A stretch of 64,000 bases of DNA, taken from NCBI RefSeq assembly GCF_017571525.1, contig NZ_JAGETY010000012.1:62001-126000 (forward strand), given 5' to 3'. Made by a program: the position numbers and the translations under genes. Shown here piece after piece: positions 42,801-51,437 of the stretch. Each line of letters opens with the position of its first letter. Position 1 is the stretch's first letter. Origin of the DNA: Hymenobacter sp. BT559 (GTDB lineage: Bacteria > Bacteroidota > Bacteroidia > Cytophagales > Hymenobacteraceae). The notes beneath the pieces were generated by a model. The model ran no database searches. It saw only the letters and a program-made list of their open reading frames with translations, and was not told where the DNA came from.

Positions 42801-45398
42801 GGCAAGGCCGGCGGCATTGCCGCTAGCCCCACTACACCCAAGGTGGTGCTGCCCACCGGCTACCTCATCAACTGGAACCCGCGCGCCGACTCGCTGCGCC
42901 TGCGCACGCCACCCGATGGGGCCACGGCTAAAGTATATGCCGACCACACCTTTAAAGGCTCGCTGCTGCTGACGCCTAAGGTAGTGGGGGGCGCTGGCCG
43001 CCTCGATGGCCCCCAGAGCTACGTGCGCTCCGAAAGCCTGGTGTTCAAAAACGACTCTTACTCGGGCCAGAAGGCGCTGCTAAGCGTGAAGTCGGCCCAG
43101 GCCGGCAAGCCCGCGCTCACGGCCAACGACGTGAGCCTGACGTATGACCTCAAGCGTGGCTTTGCTGATTTTAAGCGCGAAGCGGGCAGTAAAGCCACCA
43201 TCGACCTGCCTTATACCGACTTCAGCAGCTCGCTCAACACGGGGCGCTGGGACTTCAAGAAAAAGCGCGTGCTGCTGAGTGCGGGCGCCGACTCTACGCA
43301 CTCGTACTTCACCTCGACGCGCCCCGACCAGTACGGCCTGAAGTTCCGGGCCGAGTCGGCTATCTACGACCTGGCTAAGTACAAGCTGCAAGCCAAGGGG
43401 GTGCATACTATAGCCATTGCCGACTCGTGGGTGATGCCCGATTCAGGCCGGGTAGCGGTGCTGCCGGGCGGCAAGTTTCAGGAAATGCATCGGGCCCGGG
43501 TACTGATGGACTCGGTGTCCAGGTTTCACCGCCTCTACATGGGTAGCCTCGTTATTAAGTCGAGGTATGAGTTTACGGGCCAGGCCAAGTACACCTTTAA
43601 GTATGCGAATGGCGACTCGGTGGCCCTCACGTTTCGCGACTTCCACCCCGACTCGGCCAATGCGCATCCCCTGGCCGGTGCCACCACCCACAAGCGCGGC
43701 GGCCTGACCAGCCTGCTCCGGGCACGCAAGGCTGGCGACGAGGCTCCCGTGAGCAGAGGAGTGGCGCTTGCTGGCTCGGCCAATGTGCAAGACACCGACA
43801 ACTTCAACCTGGCGCCGCGCATCGGCTACCGGGGCGAGGTAAAGCTGAACTCGCAGCGGCGTGGGCTGGCCTTCCAGGGTGAGGTGAAGCTCAACTTCGG
43901 CAAGAACAAGGCCGGTGCCGACTGGATAGCTATGAAGGACACCGTCAACCCGAAGAGCATTGCCATTAACCTGGAAGATGCGAAAGGGGAGGATGGCACT
44001 CCGCTCCTTGCCGGCCTTTTTATGGGCGATGAGGGGCAGGGCCTGTACCCCCTATACTTTGGCACGCCCAATAGCACGACCGATGTGCCGCTCTTTAAAG
44101 TAGACGGCACGCTGCGCTACGACACCAAGGCGGGGCGATACTCGCTCTCGCGGGCCAAACTCGACGACCCGGATGAGTACGAAGGGGCTGCGCTAACTTT
44201 TGAGGAAGCAACCAATAAGCTGGCCTGGCGCGGTCCGCTCAACCCCCTAGCGTCGCAGAAAAACTTCACCATCGCCGGTGCTGCGGTGGGCACGGCAGCG
44301 CCCGACTCGGGGGCCTACCGTATGCGGGCGATGCTGGGCTTTAATATCACGATGCCTGAGAAGGCACCGGAAGCTATGGCCGCTAACGTGGTCAAGCTCA
44401 CCAAGTCGTCGGCCGAAGCCATCGGCAATGACCCCAACGACCTGTTCCTGATAGGCCAGCTAGGGGGCAACGCAGCGGCTAAAAACTTTGCCGACCATAA
44501 GATGGGCGCTGCCCCCGATGCCTTGCAAAAGCTGTCGCCCAAGTTTTTGCGCACGCTGCTTATCAACCGGGTTGACCTGCGCTGGAATGCCAAGCAGCGG
44601 GCCTGGTACTCGGTAGGTCCCATCGGACTGGGTGGCGTGGGCAAGCAGCCCTTCAATGCCCTCATGCAGGGCCTGTTGGAAGTAAAGCGCGTGGATGGCC
44701 AGGATTATGTGGAGCTCTACCTGGAGCCCTCGCCGGGCTACTTCTATTACTTCCGCTTTGACAAGGGCGTGCTCGTGACGCAGTCGCTCGACGAGAAGTA
44801 TAACTATGCCGTTAGCTCCAAGGCCAAGTACGACTACAACACGGCTACCGAGTATGGCGCCTTCCTCGGCGACCTCGATGAGGTAGAAGCCTTCCGGACG
44901 CGCTTCCGCAAGACCTACCTTAACGAGTCGGACAAGGAAACCATGGCGCGCCGCAAGGCCATGGCGGCCGCCGAGGAAAAGCTAGCCCAGGAAAAAGCGG
45001 CCGAAGAAGAAGCCGCTGCCGCGGCCATCGAAGCCAAGAAAAACCGCAAGCGCAAGCCCGACGAAGCCACGGGCACCGAGGCAGGCGGCGGCTCGGATAG
45101 CTTTGCCGAGCCCCCGGTTGAGGCCCCCACCAAGAAAAAGAAAAAGAAGGCGAATGACCCCTTCGGCGATGGCATAATCGAGCCGGCCGCCGCTCCGGCC
45201 CCGGCTAAAAAGGAGAAGGTGAAGGAGAAAGCCCCTGAGCCCGCTGCTGCCCCACCCGAGGCGCCGGCCAAAAAGGAGAAGGCCAAGGTCAAGGACCCCG
45301 AGCCGGACCCTAGCGCCGAACCCGGGGTGGAAACGGACAAAAAGTCGAAAAAGAAAAAGAAGAAGACGGAGGCCGAAGACCCCTTCGGCGACTCCTAG
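39801..45398 (+). CDS. Very large exported protein of unknown function (1,865 residues)
   Basis: I chose the ATG at 39801 (MKRLLAAFFCLSFPLLPAAA) because it gives a signal peptide ending AAAQ. A helical segment (about 60-205) is followed by a Pro/Ala/Lys-rich linker (about 225-340) with DGWG-type repeats at about 254-313. From about 355 to 1715 the chain is rich in short beta-strands, with many SDS, KSR and DYDG segments, suggesting a long beta-solenoid or beta-sandwich series. A small helical patch at about 640-712 resembles a winged helix. The tail (about 1717-1865) is highly charged with two KKKKKK-DPFGD motifs, one at the very end. I recognise no domain. It probably lies in the periplasm or cell envelope. 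It is a single gene with its own terminator. Confidence 0.75.
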   Translation: MKRLLAAFFCLSFPLLPAAAQMAKPPAAKPGVPPAATPVPPTDGRASGEVRPGQVSVQRYTGHLSPDPAQFIIDVRTMMLATNNAGAMALGDKLRQLWGSNQLTASQQTAIAALSQKMLDKKLRPVPHLTAFYSALVTGKARAGLSDQQVDQYLDALGQSVEKDPAADVEKYLLTTARVLNGGYLYRSGFNALRVMSGQLSFAYKAAAAPDPNATFDTTPALPKPAALPAAKPAAAAAKPKPKPKPVARKKRASDGWDTADMWSTPSKASKNDGWGSANDGWGPPVSSAPKKKASNDGWGAPANDGWGTPKKKTTAKASAKATPKPVAAKPAAARAPSASDFDQPNVPFAPSASAAYDAYYPPAISGPTIELKDAELVMRTASDSIVIHKVSGTAATLGSHFLATGGQVAWTVKGNPVTADLGPFDFDLAKPEFTAQPVTLTYAARLEAPVKGALSYKSVRRKAGATESSYPRFISLTNDVRIKDIGPGIKYQGGLSMAGSTLLSASLDGSLSHLTVSQDNKLRFRSASRNFVLGDSVITAGRAGVALYESTGDSITHPGVELKYLKSKEQLKLLYEKGLYHNAPYSDSYHQVDIRAQLLTWNLREPKMDFSIITSPTQVSADFESSNFFSFTRYQQLKSINHLHPLQLLLGYSIEHGHSSVLNVHDVAVATGTNEANLRSAISGLARDGYVDILPQTGEVVLLRKGRHYVGAARDKKDYDHIDIKSLSGSGRSATLNLASNQLIVHGVKQFSFSDDSAAVFVQPDSGTVRMERNRNLKFGGRVKTSIYGFKGKDFLFDYDGYYIDMPRIDSLTIRNKRKKASNKTVSADETHASDFVLTNKGKYQSGRLYLNDPTNRSGRKKMPKYPAFASSSGAYVYFNKPDVLGGAYDTTTYFDVPPFSFDSMGTGKSRGNFIGVFHSKALPPIKTALSTQEDGSMGFVHTVPAAGYPMYGGKGRLAPGAKVRLNKDGLQAKGTVTYLAATLQSDRFVMYSDSLTGEGKAGGIAASPTTPKVVLPTGYLINWNPRADSLRLRTPPDGATAKVYADHTFKGSLLLTPKVVGGAGRLDGPQSYVRSESLVFKNDSYSGQKALLSVKSAQAGKPALTANDVSLTYDLKRGFADFKREAGSKATIDLPYTDFSSSLNTGRWDFKKKRVLLSAGADSTHSYFTSTRPDQYGLKFRAESAIYDLAKYKLQAKGVHTIAIADSWVMPDSGRVAVLPGGKFQEMHRARVLMDSVSRFHRLYMGSLVIKSRYEFTGQAKYTFKYANGDSVALTFRDFHPDSANAHPLAGATTHKRGGLTSLLRARKAGDEAPVSRGVALAGSANVQDTDNFNLAPRIGYRGEVKLNSQRRGLAFQGEVKLNFGKNKAGADWIAMKDTVNPKSIAINLEDAKGEDGTPLLAGLFMGDEGQGLYPLYFGTPNSTTDVPLFKVDGTLRYDTKAGRYSLSRAKLDDPDEYEGAALTFEEATNKLAWRGPLNPLASQKNFTIAGAAVGTAAPDSGAYRMRAMLGFNITMPEKAPEAMAANVVKLTKSSAEAIGNDPNDLFLIGQLGGNAAAKNFADHKMGAAPDALQKLSPKFLRTLLINRVDLRWNAKQRAWYSVGPIGLGGVGKQPFNALMQGLLEVKRVDGQDYVELYLEPSPGYFYYFRFDKGVLVTQSLDEKYNYAVSSKAKYDYNTATEYGAFLGDLDEVEAFRTRFRKTYLNESDKETMARRKAMAAAEEKLAQEKAAEEEAAAAAIEAKKNRKRKPDEATGTEAGGGSDSFAEPPVEAPTKKKKKKANDPFGDGIIEPAAAPAPAKKEKVKEKAPEPAAAPPEAPAKKEKAKVKDPEPDPSAEPGVETDKKSKKKKKKTEAEDPFGDS

Positions 45399-45406
45399 CA
45401 GTCCAA

Positions 45407-45448
45407 AGTAAGCCGCCCCGGAGCCGACCTCCGGGGCGGCTTACTTTT
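45407..45448 (+). terminator. Terminator of the giant gene, overlapping the plsY promoter
   Basis: A perfect 17-bp stem, 45407-45423 with 45429-45445 (arms start AGTAAGCCGCCCCGG), has a 5-base loop and is followed by TTT. It lies 8 bases after the stop. Confidence 0.85.
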
Positions 45449-45449
45449 G
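45442..45449 (+). promoter_or_regulatory. -7 element (TACTTTTG) of plsY inside the terminator stem
   Basis: A perfect TAnnTTTG whose first four bases are the end of the right terminator arm. The plsY ATG begins 5 bases later at 45454, so a transcript from this box would be nearly leaderless. Confidence 0.5.
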
Positions 45450-45453
45450 CGCC

Positions 45454-46092
45454 ATGCTACTTATCGCTTTGGCGCTGCTTGCGGCGTATTTGCTAGGCTC
45501 CATTCCCACGGCCCTGTGGGTGGGCCGGGCGTTTTTTAACCTCGCCGACATTCGGGAGCACGGCTCTGGCAACGCTGGCGCTACCAATACCTTCCGGGTG
45601 CTGGGCAAAAAAGCAGGCTCGTTTGTGCTGCTCGTCGATGCTTTTAAGGGCTTCGCGGCAGCCTGGTTTCTGCCCAATCTGCTACTAAGCCAAGGGCTTA
45701 TTCAACCCGAAAATCTGTTTTACTACCGACTGGCCTGCGGGGTGCTGGCGGTGGTGGGACACATCTACCCGGTGCTAGCCCAGTTTAGGGGCGGCAAGGG
45801 CGTGGCTACCATCCTGGGTATGATGCTGGCTATTGCGCCGGCCACGGTGGGCGTGGCGCTGCTGGTGTTTCTGGTGGTGCTGGGCACTACGCGCTACGTG
45901 TCGCTGAGCAGCATGACGGCCGGGGTGACATTTGCTTTTTTACAATTACTACCCGCCTTCCGGCCCGCCAACTCACTGCAGGTGTGGTTTGGCTTTCTGC
46001 TAGCCCTCATGCTCATCTATACCCACCGCGCTAACATTGGCCGCCTGCGTGCCGGTACCGAAAGCCGCGTGCCACTGTGGGGCAAGCGATAG
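45454..46092 (+). CDS. plsY: Glycerol-3-phosphate acyltransferase (PlsY)
   Basis: A 212-residue inner-membrane enzyme that moves the acyl group from acyl-phosphate to glycerol 3-phosphate, the first step of phospholipid synthesis. Motifs are intact: AYLLGSIPTALWVGR near residue 10, HGSGNAGATNTFRVLGKKAG near 36, and GHIYPVLAQFRGGKGVAT near 97. About five hydrophobic helices. It has a very short leader if the -7 box at 45442 is used. Confidence 0.95.
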   Translation: MLLIALALLAAYLLGSIPTALWVGRAFFNLADIREHGSGNAGATNTFRVLGKKAGSFVLLVDAFKGFAAAWFLPNLLLSQGLIQPENLFYYRLACGVLAVVGHIYPVLAQFRGGKGVATILGMMLAIAPATVGVALLVFLVVLGTTRYVSLSSMTAGVTFAFLQLLPAFRPANSLQVWFGFLLALMLIYTHRANIGRLRAGTESRVPLWGKR

Positions 46093-46098
46093 AGCCTT

Positions 46099-46374
46099 AT
46101 GGAATTTAATGTTCTTGCAACGCGGCAGTTCGGGAATAAGCTAGTGGTCATCTATGATTGGATGAATTTCCCATTCGCTGGGCCTGTTCGTAATCTCTAC
46201 GCATATGATGCGGAAGGCGGTAGAGCATGGATAGCAGAAGCCCGGCGGTTGGGAGATTTTTATACTGATTTCGTGGGCGATGGTACTTTGCTCCAAGCTG
46301 CCACTTTTGACTGTTTCTGTTGCACACTAGACCCCGAAACGGGGAAGATTATCAGGAGTGAACTAACGAAATGA
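46099..46374 (+). CDS. Small hypothetical protein with low GC
   Basis: A 91-residue soluble protein without signal or membrane segment. It contains an aromatic-rich strand (NKLVVIYDWMNFPFAG) and a Cys pair in DCFCCTLDPETGKI near residues 70-82. I recognise no family. Its codons are clearly more AT-rich than those of plsY and the acetyltransferase around it, suggesting a different history. It lies 6 bases after plsY and one base before the next gene, so it is probably co-transcribed. Confidence 0.55.
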   Translation: MEFNVLATRQFGNKLVVIYDWMNFPFAGPVRNLYAYDAEGGRAWIAEARRLGDFYTDFVGDGTLLQAATFDCFCCTLDPETGKIIRSELTK

Positions 46375-46375
46375 T

Positions 46376-46945
46376 ATGTCTTCTACTGCCAATTTTCCTC
46401 AACTTACCACTTCGCGCTTGCGTTTGCGCGCCTTCGCTCTTGCTGATGTGCCCCACCTCGTGGCCCTGGCTGGCAACTACGAAGTAGCCAAAAACACCCT
46501 CAATATTCCGCATCCTTATGGGGTGGAGGATGCCCGCCGCTGGGTGCAGCTTACCCAGGAGAATATTGAGCGGCAAACCGGCTACGCCTTTGCTATCGAG
46601 CTGCAGGCCACTGGCGAGTTTATCGGTGGCATCGGGCTCACCGTGGAGCGGCGCTTTGACCGGGCCGAGGCAGGCTACTGGCTCGGGCAGCCCTACTGGG
46701 GGCAGGGGCTAGCCAGCGAGGCGCTGGCGGCGGTGCTACGCTTTGGCTTTGAGAAATTGGCGCTGAATAAAATCTACGCCACGCACATTGCCGAAAACCC
46801 AGCCTCGGGCCGGGTAATGCTGAAAAACGGTATGGTAAAGGAAGGAGAGCTGGCCCAGCATGCCAAGCGCGACGGCCGTTACTACGACCTGTGGCAGTAC
46901 CGCCTCACGCGGGCCGAGTACGCAGCGCAGCAAGCCGATGTGTAA
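46376..46945 (+). CDS. GNAT-family N-acetyltransferase (RimJ/RimL type)
   Basis: A 189-residue GNAT enzyme. The N-terminal LTTSRLRLRAFALADVPHL is typical of RimJ/RimL-like members; the acetyl-CoA loop is GYWLGQPYWGQGLASEAL near residues 100-117, and KIYATHIAENPASGRVMLKN follows. The acceptor could be a ribosomal protein N-terminus or an antibiotic; it cannot be told. The gene starts 1 base after the preceding stop. Confidence 0.85.
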   Translation: MSSTANFPQLTTSRLRLRAFALADVPHLVALAGNYEVAKNTLNIPHPYGVEDARRWVQLTQENIERQTGYAFAIELQATGEFIGGIGLTVERRFDRAEAGYWLGQPYWGQGLASEALAAVLRFGFEKLALNKIYATHIAENPASGRVMLKNGMVKEGELAQHAKRDGRYYDLWQYRLTRAEYAAQQADV

Positions 46946-47213
46946 AATTTTGGCATTCGGTAAAAAGTAGGGTTGTCTTTTAGCGTAGGGCTGGCCAAGC
47001 CGGCTAGCGGTAGTGCGCCATGCCTACCACCATCAACATAAAAGTGAGTGTGTAGTAGGCGAATAGGGTAGGGGAAAAGCGCAGGAGAAGCAGGCAGATG
47101 GTAGAAGATAGACGCCTTTTTTAAGGCGCATTTTCTGCACCTTTGGGTGCTGGCCCTGACCATTTTGGCTAGGCCGCCGGCTGTTTACCAACCTCTTTCC
47201 CTTTTCCACAAGT

Positions 47214-50200
47214 ATGACTGCACCTTTTACTGTGCAGGCTCGCCGCTATTGGCGGGCCGCTCTCTACGGCGGAGCACTGCTGCTAGGCCTGCCAGCCGCT
47301 AGCCACGCCCAATGCACCCAGCTCGTTTGGGCCGATGAGTTCAACAACGCCACCCTCGACACTACCAAGTGGAAGGTCGTCACCGGCGATGGCTGCCCCA
47401 CGGTGTGCGGCTGGGGCAACGCGGAGCTCGAAAACTACCGCGCCCAAAACATCGCGACCACCGGCGGTAATCTGGTCATCAGCACCAAGTTTGAAACCAC
47501 CACGGCTCCTAGCGGCAACACGTATCAGTACAGCTCGGGCAAGCTGCAGTCGAAGATTCCGGGCAAGGGTACACTCCAAACCTTCAAGTATGGGCGCATT
47601 GAGGCGCGCATGCAGCTACCCTCGGCGGGCGGCGTGTGGCCGGCTTTCTGGATGCTGGCCGACCCCGGCAACTGGCCCACTACCGGCGAAATCGACATTA
47701 TGGAGGCCAAGCACAAGAACCCGACTTCGGTGACGGGCACGGCCATCGGCAATGCGGGAGGTAATAATCCGTACTTCGCTAGCCGCACCTACGCGGCGGG
47801 CGTCGATTTATCGACGGGCTTCCACGTGTATGCCCTGGAGTGGGGGCCCGATGTGCTGCGCTTTTACGTGGACGGCAACCTCTACAATACCGTAACGCCG
47901 CAGACCACCCCCAACGGTGTCTTCCCCTTTAATGACAACAACTTCTACGTCATTTTGAACGCGGCCGTGGGTGGCCCCGGCTCGGGCTACACTGGCAATA
48001 TCGCGCCTACGCCCGCCGACTACCCCACGCAGACCCTAGTGGATTACGTGCGCGTGTACAAGGGCACCTACAACTACGCCGTGATTGGCGACGGGCAGGT
48101 ATTTCCCAACGAGCAATACAAAAACTACCGCATCGACCCCATTGCGGGCGGCACTTATACCTGGACGGTGCCTAGCGGCGCCACCGTTGTGAGCGGCCAG
48201 GGCACCAACACCATCACCGTAAACTGGGGCAGCACCGGCGGTAATGTGGCCGTATCGGTAGCCGTTAGTGGCTGCACCACAGGCTCTTACACCAAGGCCG
48301 TTACCATCGGTCCGGCCTTGCAGGTAGAGAAAGTATTTGAGGACTTCGAGAGCAACCGCCTGCTAGCCTATGCCGGCACGGGCACGCTCACCCAAGCGGT
48401 GGCCAACCCCGGCAGCGCGGCGCCCAATACCTCTTCGACCGTGGGCAAGTACGTGCGCGCCGCCTCGCAGCAATATGATGTGCTGAATGTCAAGAACCTG
48501 GCTATCGCCGACGCCAATGACTTCGTGGCCGGCCGCAAAAAGGTGTACGTGGATGTGTACTCGACCGCGCCGGTGGGCAGCAAGGTCACTATGCAGTTTG
48601 AGAACAGCTCGGTAACTACTGCCACCAACTACCCTAGTGGGCGACATAGCTCCTACAAGGCGTTCACGACCAGGCAGAATGCCTGGGAAACGCTGGCGTT
48701 CACCTACGAGCAAACCATTGATGCCGGCACGAGCATCTTCGCCATCAACAACGTGGCTTTCCTGTTTGAGCCAGCTACGTACACCGGCGATACGTTTTAC
48801 TTCGACAACGTGCGGGTGCTGACCCAGCCCACGCCGCCCATCGTAGCCACCACCGTGCTCGAAAACTATGATGGCACCAGCGCCATCAGCTACGATGCCA
48901 CGGGTACCAACGGCACCTACACTGCGGCCGTGGCCAACCCCTCGGCCACGGGCGTAAATACCTCGGCCAAGGTGGCTAAGTACGTGCGCAACAGCACCCA
49001 GCAGTACGACGTGCTGTTCTTCAATGCTACCCCGGCTGGCACCGTCATCACCGACGCGGGCAAGTTTAAAGACCAGACGTATCAGCTGCAGCTAGACCTC
49101 TACACCGACGCGCCAGTGGGTACCTCGGTGCGCATTACGCTGCAAAACAAAGCCGCCGCAGCAGGCAACTACCCGGCCGGCCGCAACAGCACCTACATCG
49201 TCAATACCACCACGCAGAATGCCTGGGAAACGCTCACGCTAGACTTCGACACCGCGCCCGATGCCGGCACGGCCAACGTGGCCATCGACCAGCTAGCCGT
49301 GTTGTTTGCGGGCAACTCGAATACCGGCAATACCTATTACCTCGACAACCTGCGCATTGCCAAGCACGTGGCCGACCCCACGTATTCGGCCGGCTCCACG
49401 TTTGAGGACTACGAGGCGACGCACAACCTGACCTACCTCAGCTCGGACGGCGCCTATTCGCCCACCGTGGCTAACCCCTCGGCTACGGGCGTTAATACCT
49501 CGGCTCACGTGGGCCAATACGCCCGCAAGGCCACAGCTACCTACGACGTCTTGTCGTTCAGCACCAACTCTATAAAGGATGGCAGTGCCTACGTTTCGGG
49601 CACTAAAGTGCTGGCGATGGACCTGTATACCAGCGCGCCCGTGGGCACCGTTATTTCGTGGCAGCTAGAAAGCAGCGCCGCTTCGACCCCTAGCAATTAT
49701 CCAGCGGGCCGCCACAGCATTTACCAGGCCGTGGTACAGAAAACCAACACCTGGCACACGCTCATCTTCACCTACGCCAGCTCGCCCGATGCCAGCACTA
49801 CCGACGCCAGCGTAGACCGGGCTGTGTTCCTGTTCGCGCCCAATTCCAGCACCGGCGATGTGTACTACGTCGATAATCTGCGCAGCCTCAGCAAGAATGG
49901 CGCTACCAACGCGGCCCCGACGGTCAGCCTGACCTCGCCAGCGGCGGGTGCCACCTACACGGCTCCCGCCAGCCTTACGCTCACCGCCAATGCAGCCGAC
50001 TCGGATGGTACGGTGAGCAAAGTAGAATTCTACCAGGGCACTACGCTGCTAGGCACGGCCACCGCTAGCCCCTACAGCTACACCTGGGCCGGCGTAGCCG
50101 CGGGCACCTACTCGCTCGCGGCCAAAGCCACCGACAATGCGGGCGCCGCCACTACCTCGGCCGCCGTGAGCGTGACGGTGAGCGCCGCCCCCACCAGCAC

Positions 50201-51209
50201 CAACCTCGCCCTGAACAAGCCCACGTTCACCTCATCGACCGAAAACTCGGGCACCCCCGGCTCGGCCGCTGTGGATGGCGACGCCACCAGCACCCGCTGG
50301 AGCAGCGCCTTTGCCGACCCGCAGTGGCTTTACGTGGACCTGGGGGCTAGCTACAATGTGAGCCGGGTAAAACTGACCTGGGAAGCTGCCTACGGCAAAG
50401 ATTACCTCATCCAGACCTCGCCCGATGCCTCGACCTGGACCACCATCAAAACCGTGACCGGCAACACCACGCTCACCAACGACTGGACCGGCCTGGCCGG
50501 CACCGGCCGCTACGTACGCATGTATGGCACCGCCCGCGGCACCACCTACGGCTACTCGCTCTACGAGCTGGAAGTGTACGGCACCGCCGCCAGCGGTGGC
50601 ACCAGCACAGGCACCGCCTGCTCGGGCACGGTGGCTAGCGGCGACTACACCTATCAGGTAGCGACCACCAGCGGCAACGTCAACTGGACGTTTATCCCGC
50701 AGGCGCCCATTGCGGGCTGCACCATGGCGCTCATCTACATCAAAGCGGGCGCGGCCAACGGCTACGCCGGCTATCAAATGACAGCTTCGGGCAGCAATTT
50801 CACCTTCTCGCAGGCGCAGCCGGCCGGCACGGCTATTTCGTTCTACTTCACCTACCGCGTAGGTACCAGCACTACCGAGCGCAACTCCAGTGCCACGCCG
50901 CACAGCTACACGGCCGGCACTACCTGCACCGGCCGCCTCATGGCCCCCGCAGTCCCCGCCAGCGTAGCTAGCCCCACTAATGCTGCCTACCCCAACCCCG
51001 TCGCCAGCCGCCTCACGGTCGGGCTAAGCGGCGCGGCGGCCCACACCCTCGTGCTGCGCGACCTGCGCGGCGCTGTAGTACACACCGCCACTGCCGAGGC
51101 TGGCCAGGCCAGCACCGAGCTCGACGTGAGCCGCCTCCCAGCGGGCGTATATCTGCTCACCGTGAGCAGCGCCGAAGGCCAGCAGGTGCACCGCATTCTG
51201 AAGCAATGA
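47214..51209 (+). CDS. Secreted modular GH16 beta-glucanase with CBMs and T9SS sorting domain
   Basis: A 1,331-residue protein. Signal peptide at 1-32 (ending SHAQ). GH16 catalytic domain at about 33-285, with the catalytic motif GEIDIMEA near 160, WADEFNN at its start and DYVRVYKG at its end; this suits an endo-beta-1,3-glucanase (laminarinase). A PKD-like domain follows at about 286-370. Then come three related modules of about 170 residues (371-540, 541-724, 725-897), each opening with a (D/N)(F/Y)(E/D) start and closing with YYLDNLR-type motifs, probably glycan-binding. An Ig-like domain (about 898-993), an F5/8 type C/CBM32 domain (about 997-1124), a CBM56-like domain (about 1137-1240) and a type A T9SS sorting domain (about 1258-1331, AYPNPVASR) end it. 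Localisation: cell surface or secreted. Confidence 0.9.
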   Translation: MTAPFTVQARRYWRAALYGGALLLGLPAASHAQCTQLVWADEFNNATLDTTKWKVVTGDGCPTVCGWGNAELENYRAQNIATTGGNLVISTKFETTTAPSGNTYQYSSGKLQSKIPGKGTLQTFKYGRIEARMQLPSAGGVWPAFWMLADPGNWPTTGEIDIMEAKHKNPTSVTGTAIGNAGGNNPYFASRTYAAGVDLSTGFHVYALEWGPDVLRFYVDGNLYNTVTPQTTPNGVFPFNDNNFYVILNAAVGGPGSGYTGNIAPTPADYPTQTLVDYVRVYKGTYNYAVIGDGQVFPNEQYKNYRIDPIAGGTYTWTVPSGATVVSGQGTNTITVNWGSTGGNVAVSVAVSGCTTGSYTKAVTIGPALQVEKVFEDFESNRLLAYAGTGTLTQAVANPGSAAPNTSSTVGKYVRAASQQYDVLNVKNLAIADANDFVAGRKKVYVDVYSTAPVGSKVTMQFENSSVTTATNYPSGRHSSYKAFTTRQNAWETLAFTYEQTIDAGTSIFAINNVAFLFEPATYTGDTFYFDNVRVLTQPTPPIVATTVLENYDGTSAISYDATGTNGTYTAAVANPSATGVNTSAKVAKYVRNSTQQYDVLFFNATPAGTVITDAGKFKDQTYQLQLDLYTDAPVGTSVRITLQNKAAAAGNYPAGRNSTYIVNTTTQNAWETLTLDFDTAPDAGTANVAIDQLAVLFAGNSNTGNTYYLDNLRIAKHVADPTYSAGSTFEDYEATHNLTYLSSDGAYSPTVANPSATGVNTSAHVGQYARKATATYDVLSFSTNSIKDGSAYVSGTKVLAMDLYTSAPVGTVISWQLESSAASTPSNYPAGRHSIYQAVVQKTNTWHTLIFTYASSPDASTTDASVDRAVFLFAPNSSTGDVYYVDNLRSLSKNGATNAAPTVSLTSPAAGATYTAPASLTLTANAADSDGTVSKVEFYQGTTLLGTATASPYSYTWAGVAAGTYSLAAKATDNAGAATTSAAVSVTVSAAPTSTNLALNKPTFTSSTENSGTPGSAAVDGDATSTRWSSAFADPQWLYVDLGASYNVSRVKLTWEAAYGKDYLIQTSPDASTWTTIKTVTGNTTLTNDWTGLAGTGRYVRMYGTARGTTYGYSLYELEVYGTAASGGTSTGTACSGTVASGDYTYQVATTSGNVNWTFIPQAPIAGCTMALIYIKAGAANGYAGYQMTASGSNFTFSQAQPAGTAISFYFTYRVGTSTTERNSSATPHSYTAGTTCTGRLMAPAVPASVASPTNAAYPNPVASRLTVGLSGAAAHTLVLRDLRGAVVHTATAEAGQASTELDVSRLPAGVYLLTVSSAEGQQVHRILKQ

Positions 51210-51297
51210 GGCCCCGACCAATTGTGGAAGGCTGGCCCCCTGATGCCGCAAAACAGGACGCTAGCGGACGCTAACTGCCCTGCCGAAAAATAATCGG

Positions 51298-51338
51298 AGC
51301 CGCTACATCTGCTAATTCAGCAGATGTGGCGGCTTTAT
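51298..51338 (+). terminator. Terminator of the GH16 gene
   Basis: AGCCGCTACATCTGCT (51298-51313) pairs with AGCAGATGTGGCGGCT (51319-51334) around AATTC with one wobble, then TTATTTT. It lies 89 bases after the stop. Confidence 0.75.
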
Positions 51339-51383
51339 TTTCTGATAGCTGCAGCAAGTAGCTGAAAATTAGTGTAGCGCGCA

Positions 51384-51414
51384 TTTGGTATTTCCAGAAA
51401 AAACCCTAGCTTTC
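51384..51414 (+). promoter_or_regulatory. Probable promoter of the pyrimidine-degradation cluster
   Basis: A -33 TTTG at 51384-51387 and a -7 box TAGCTTTC (one mismatch) at 51407-51414 are separated by 19 bases, the expected spacing. The mmsA ATG is 24 bases further on. No operator palindrome was seen. Confidence 0.55.
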
Positions 51415-51437
51415 GCTCCTAAACACTTTGGTAATCT

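Noticed and set aside
46946..47213. 268-base gap before the GH16 gene
   Set aside because: Only a weak CACCTTTG box (47138-47145) is seen; no hairpin, RNA gene or conserved small ORF could be supported.
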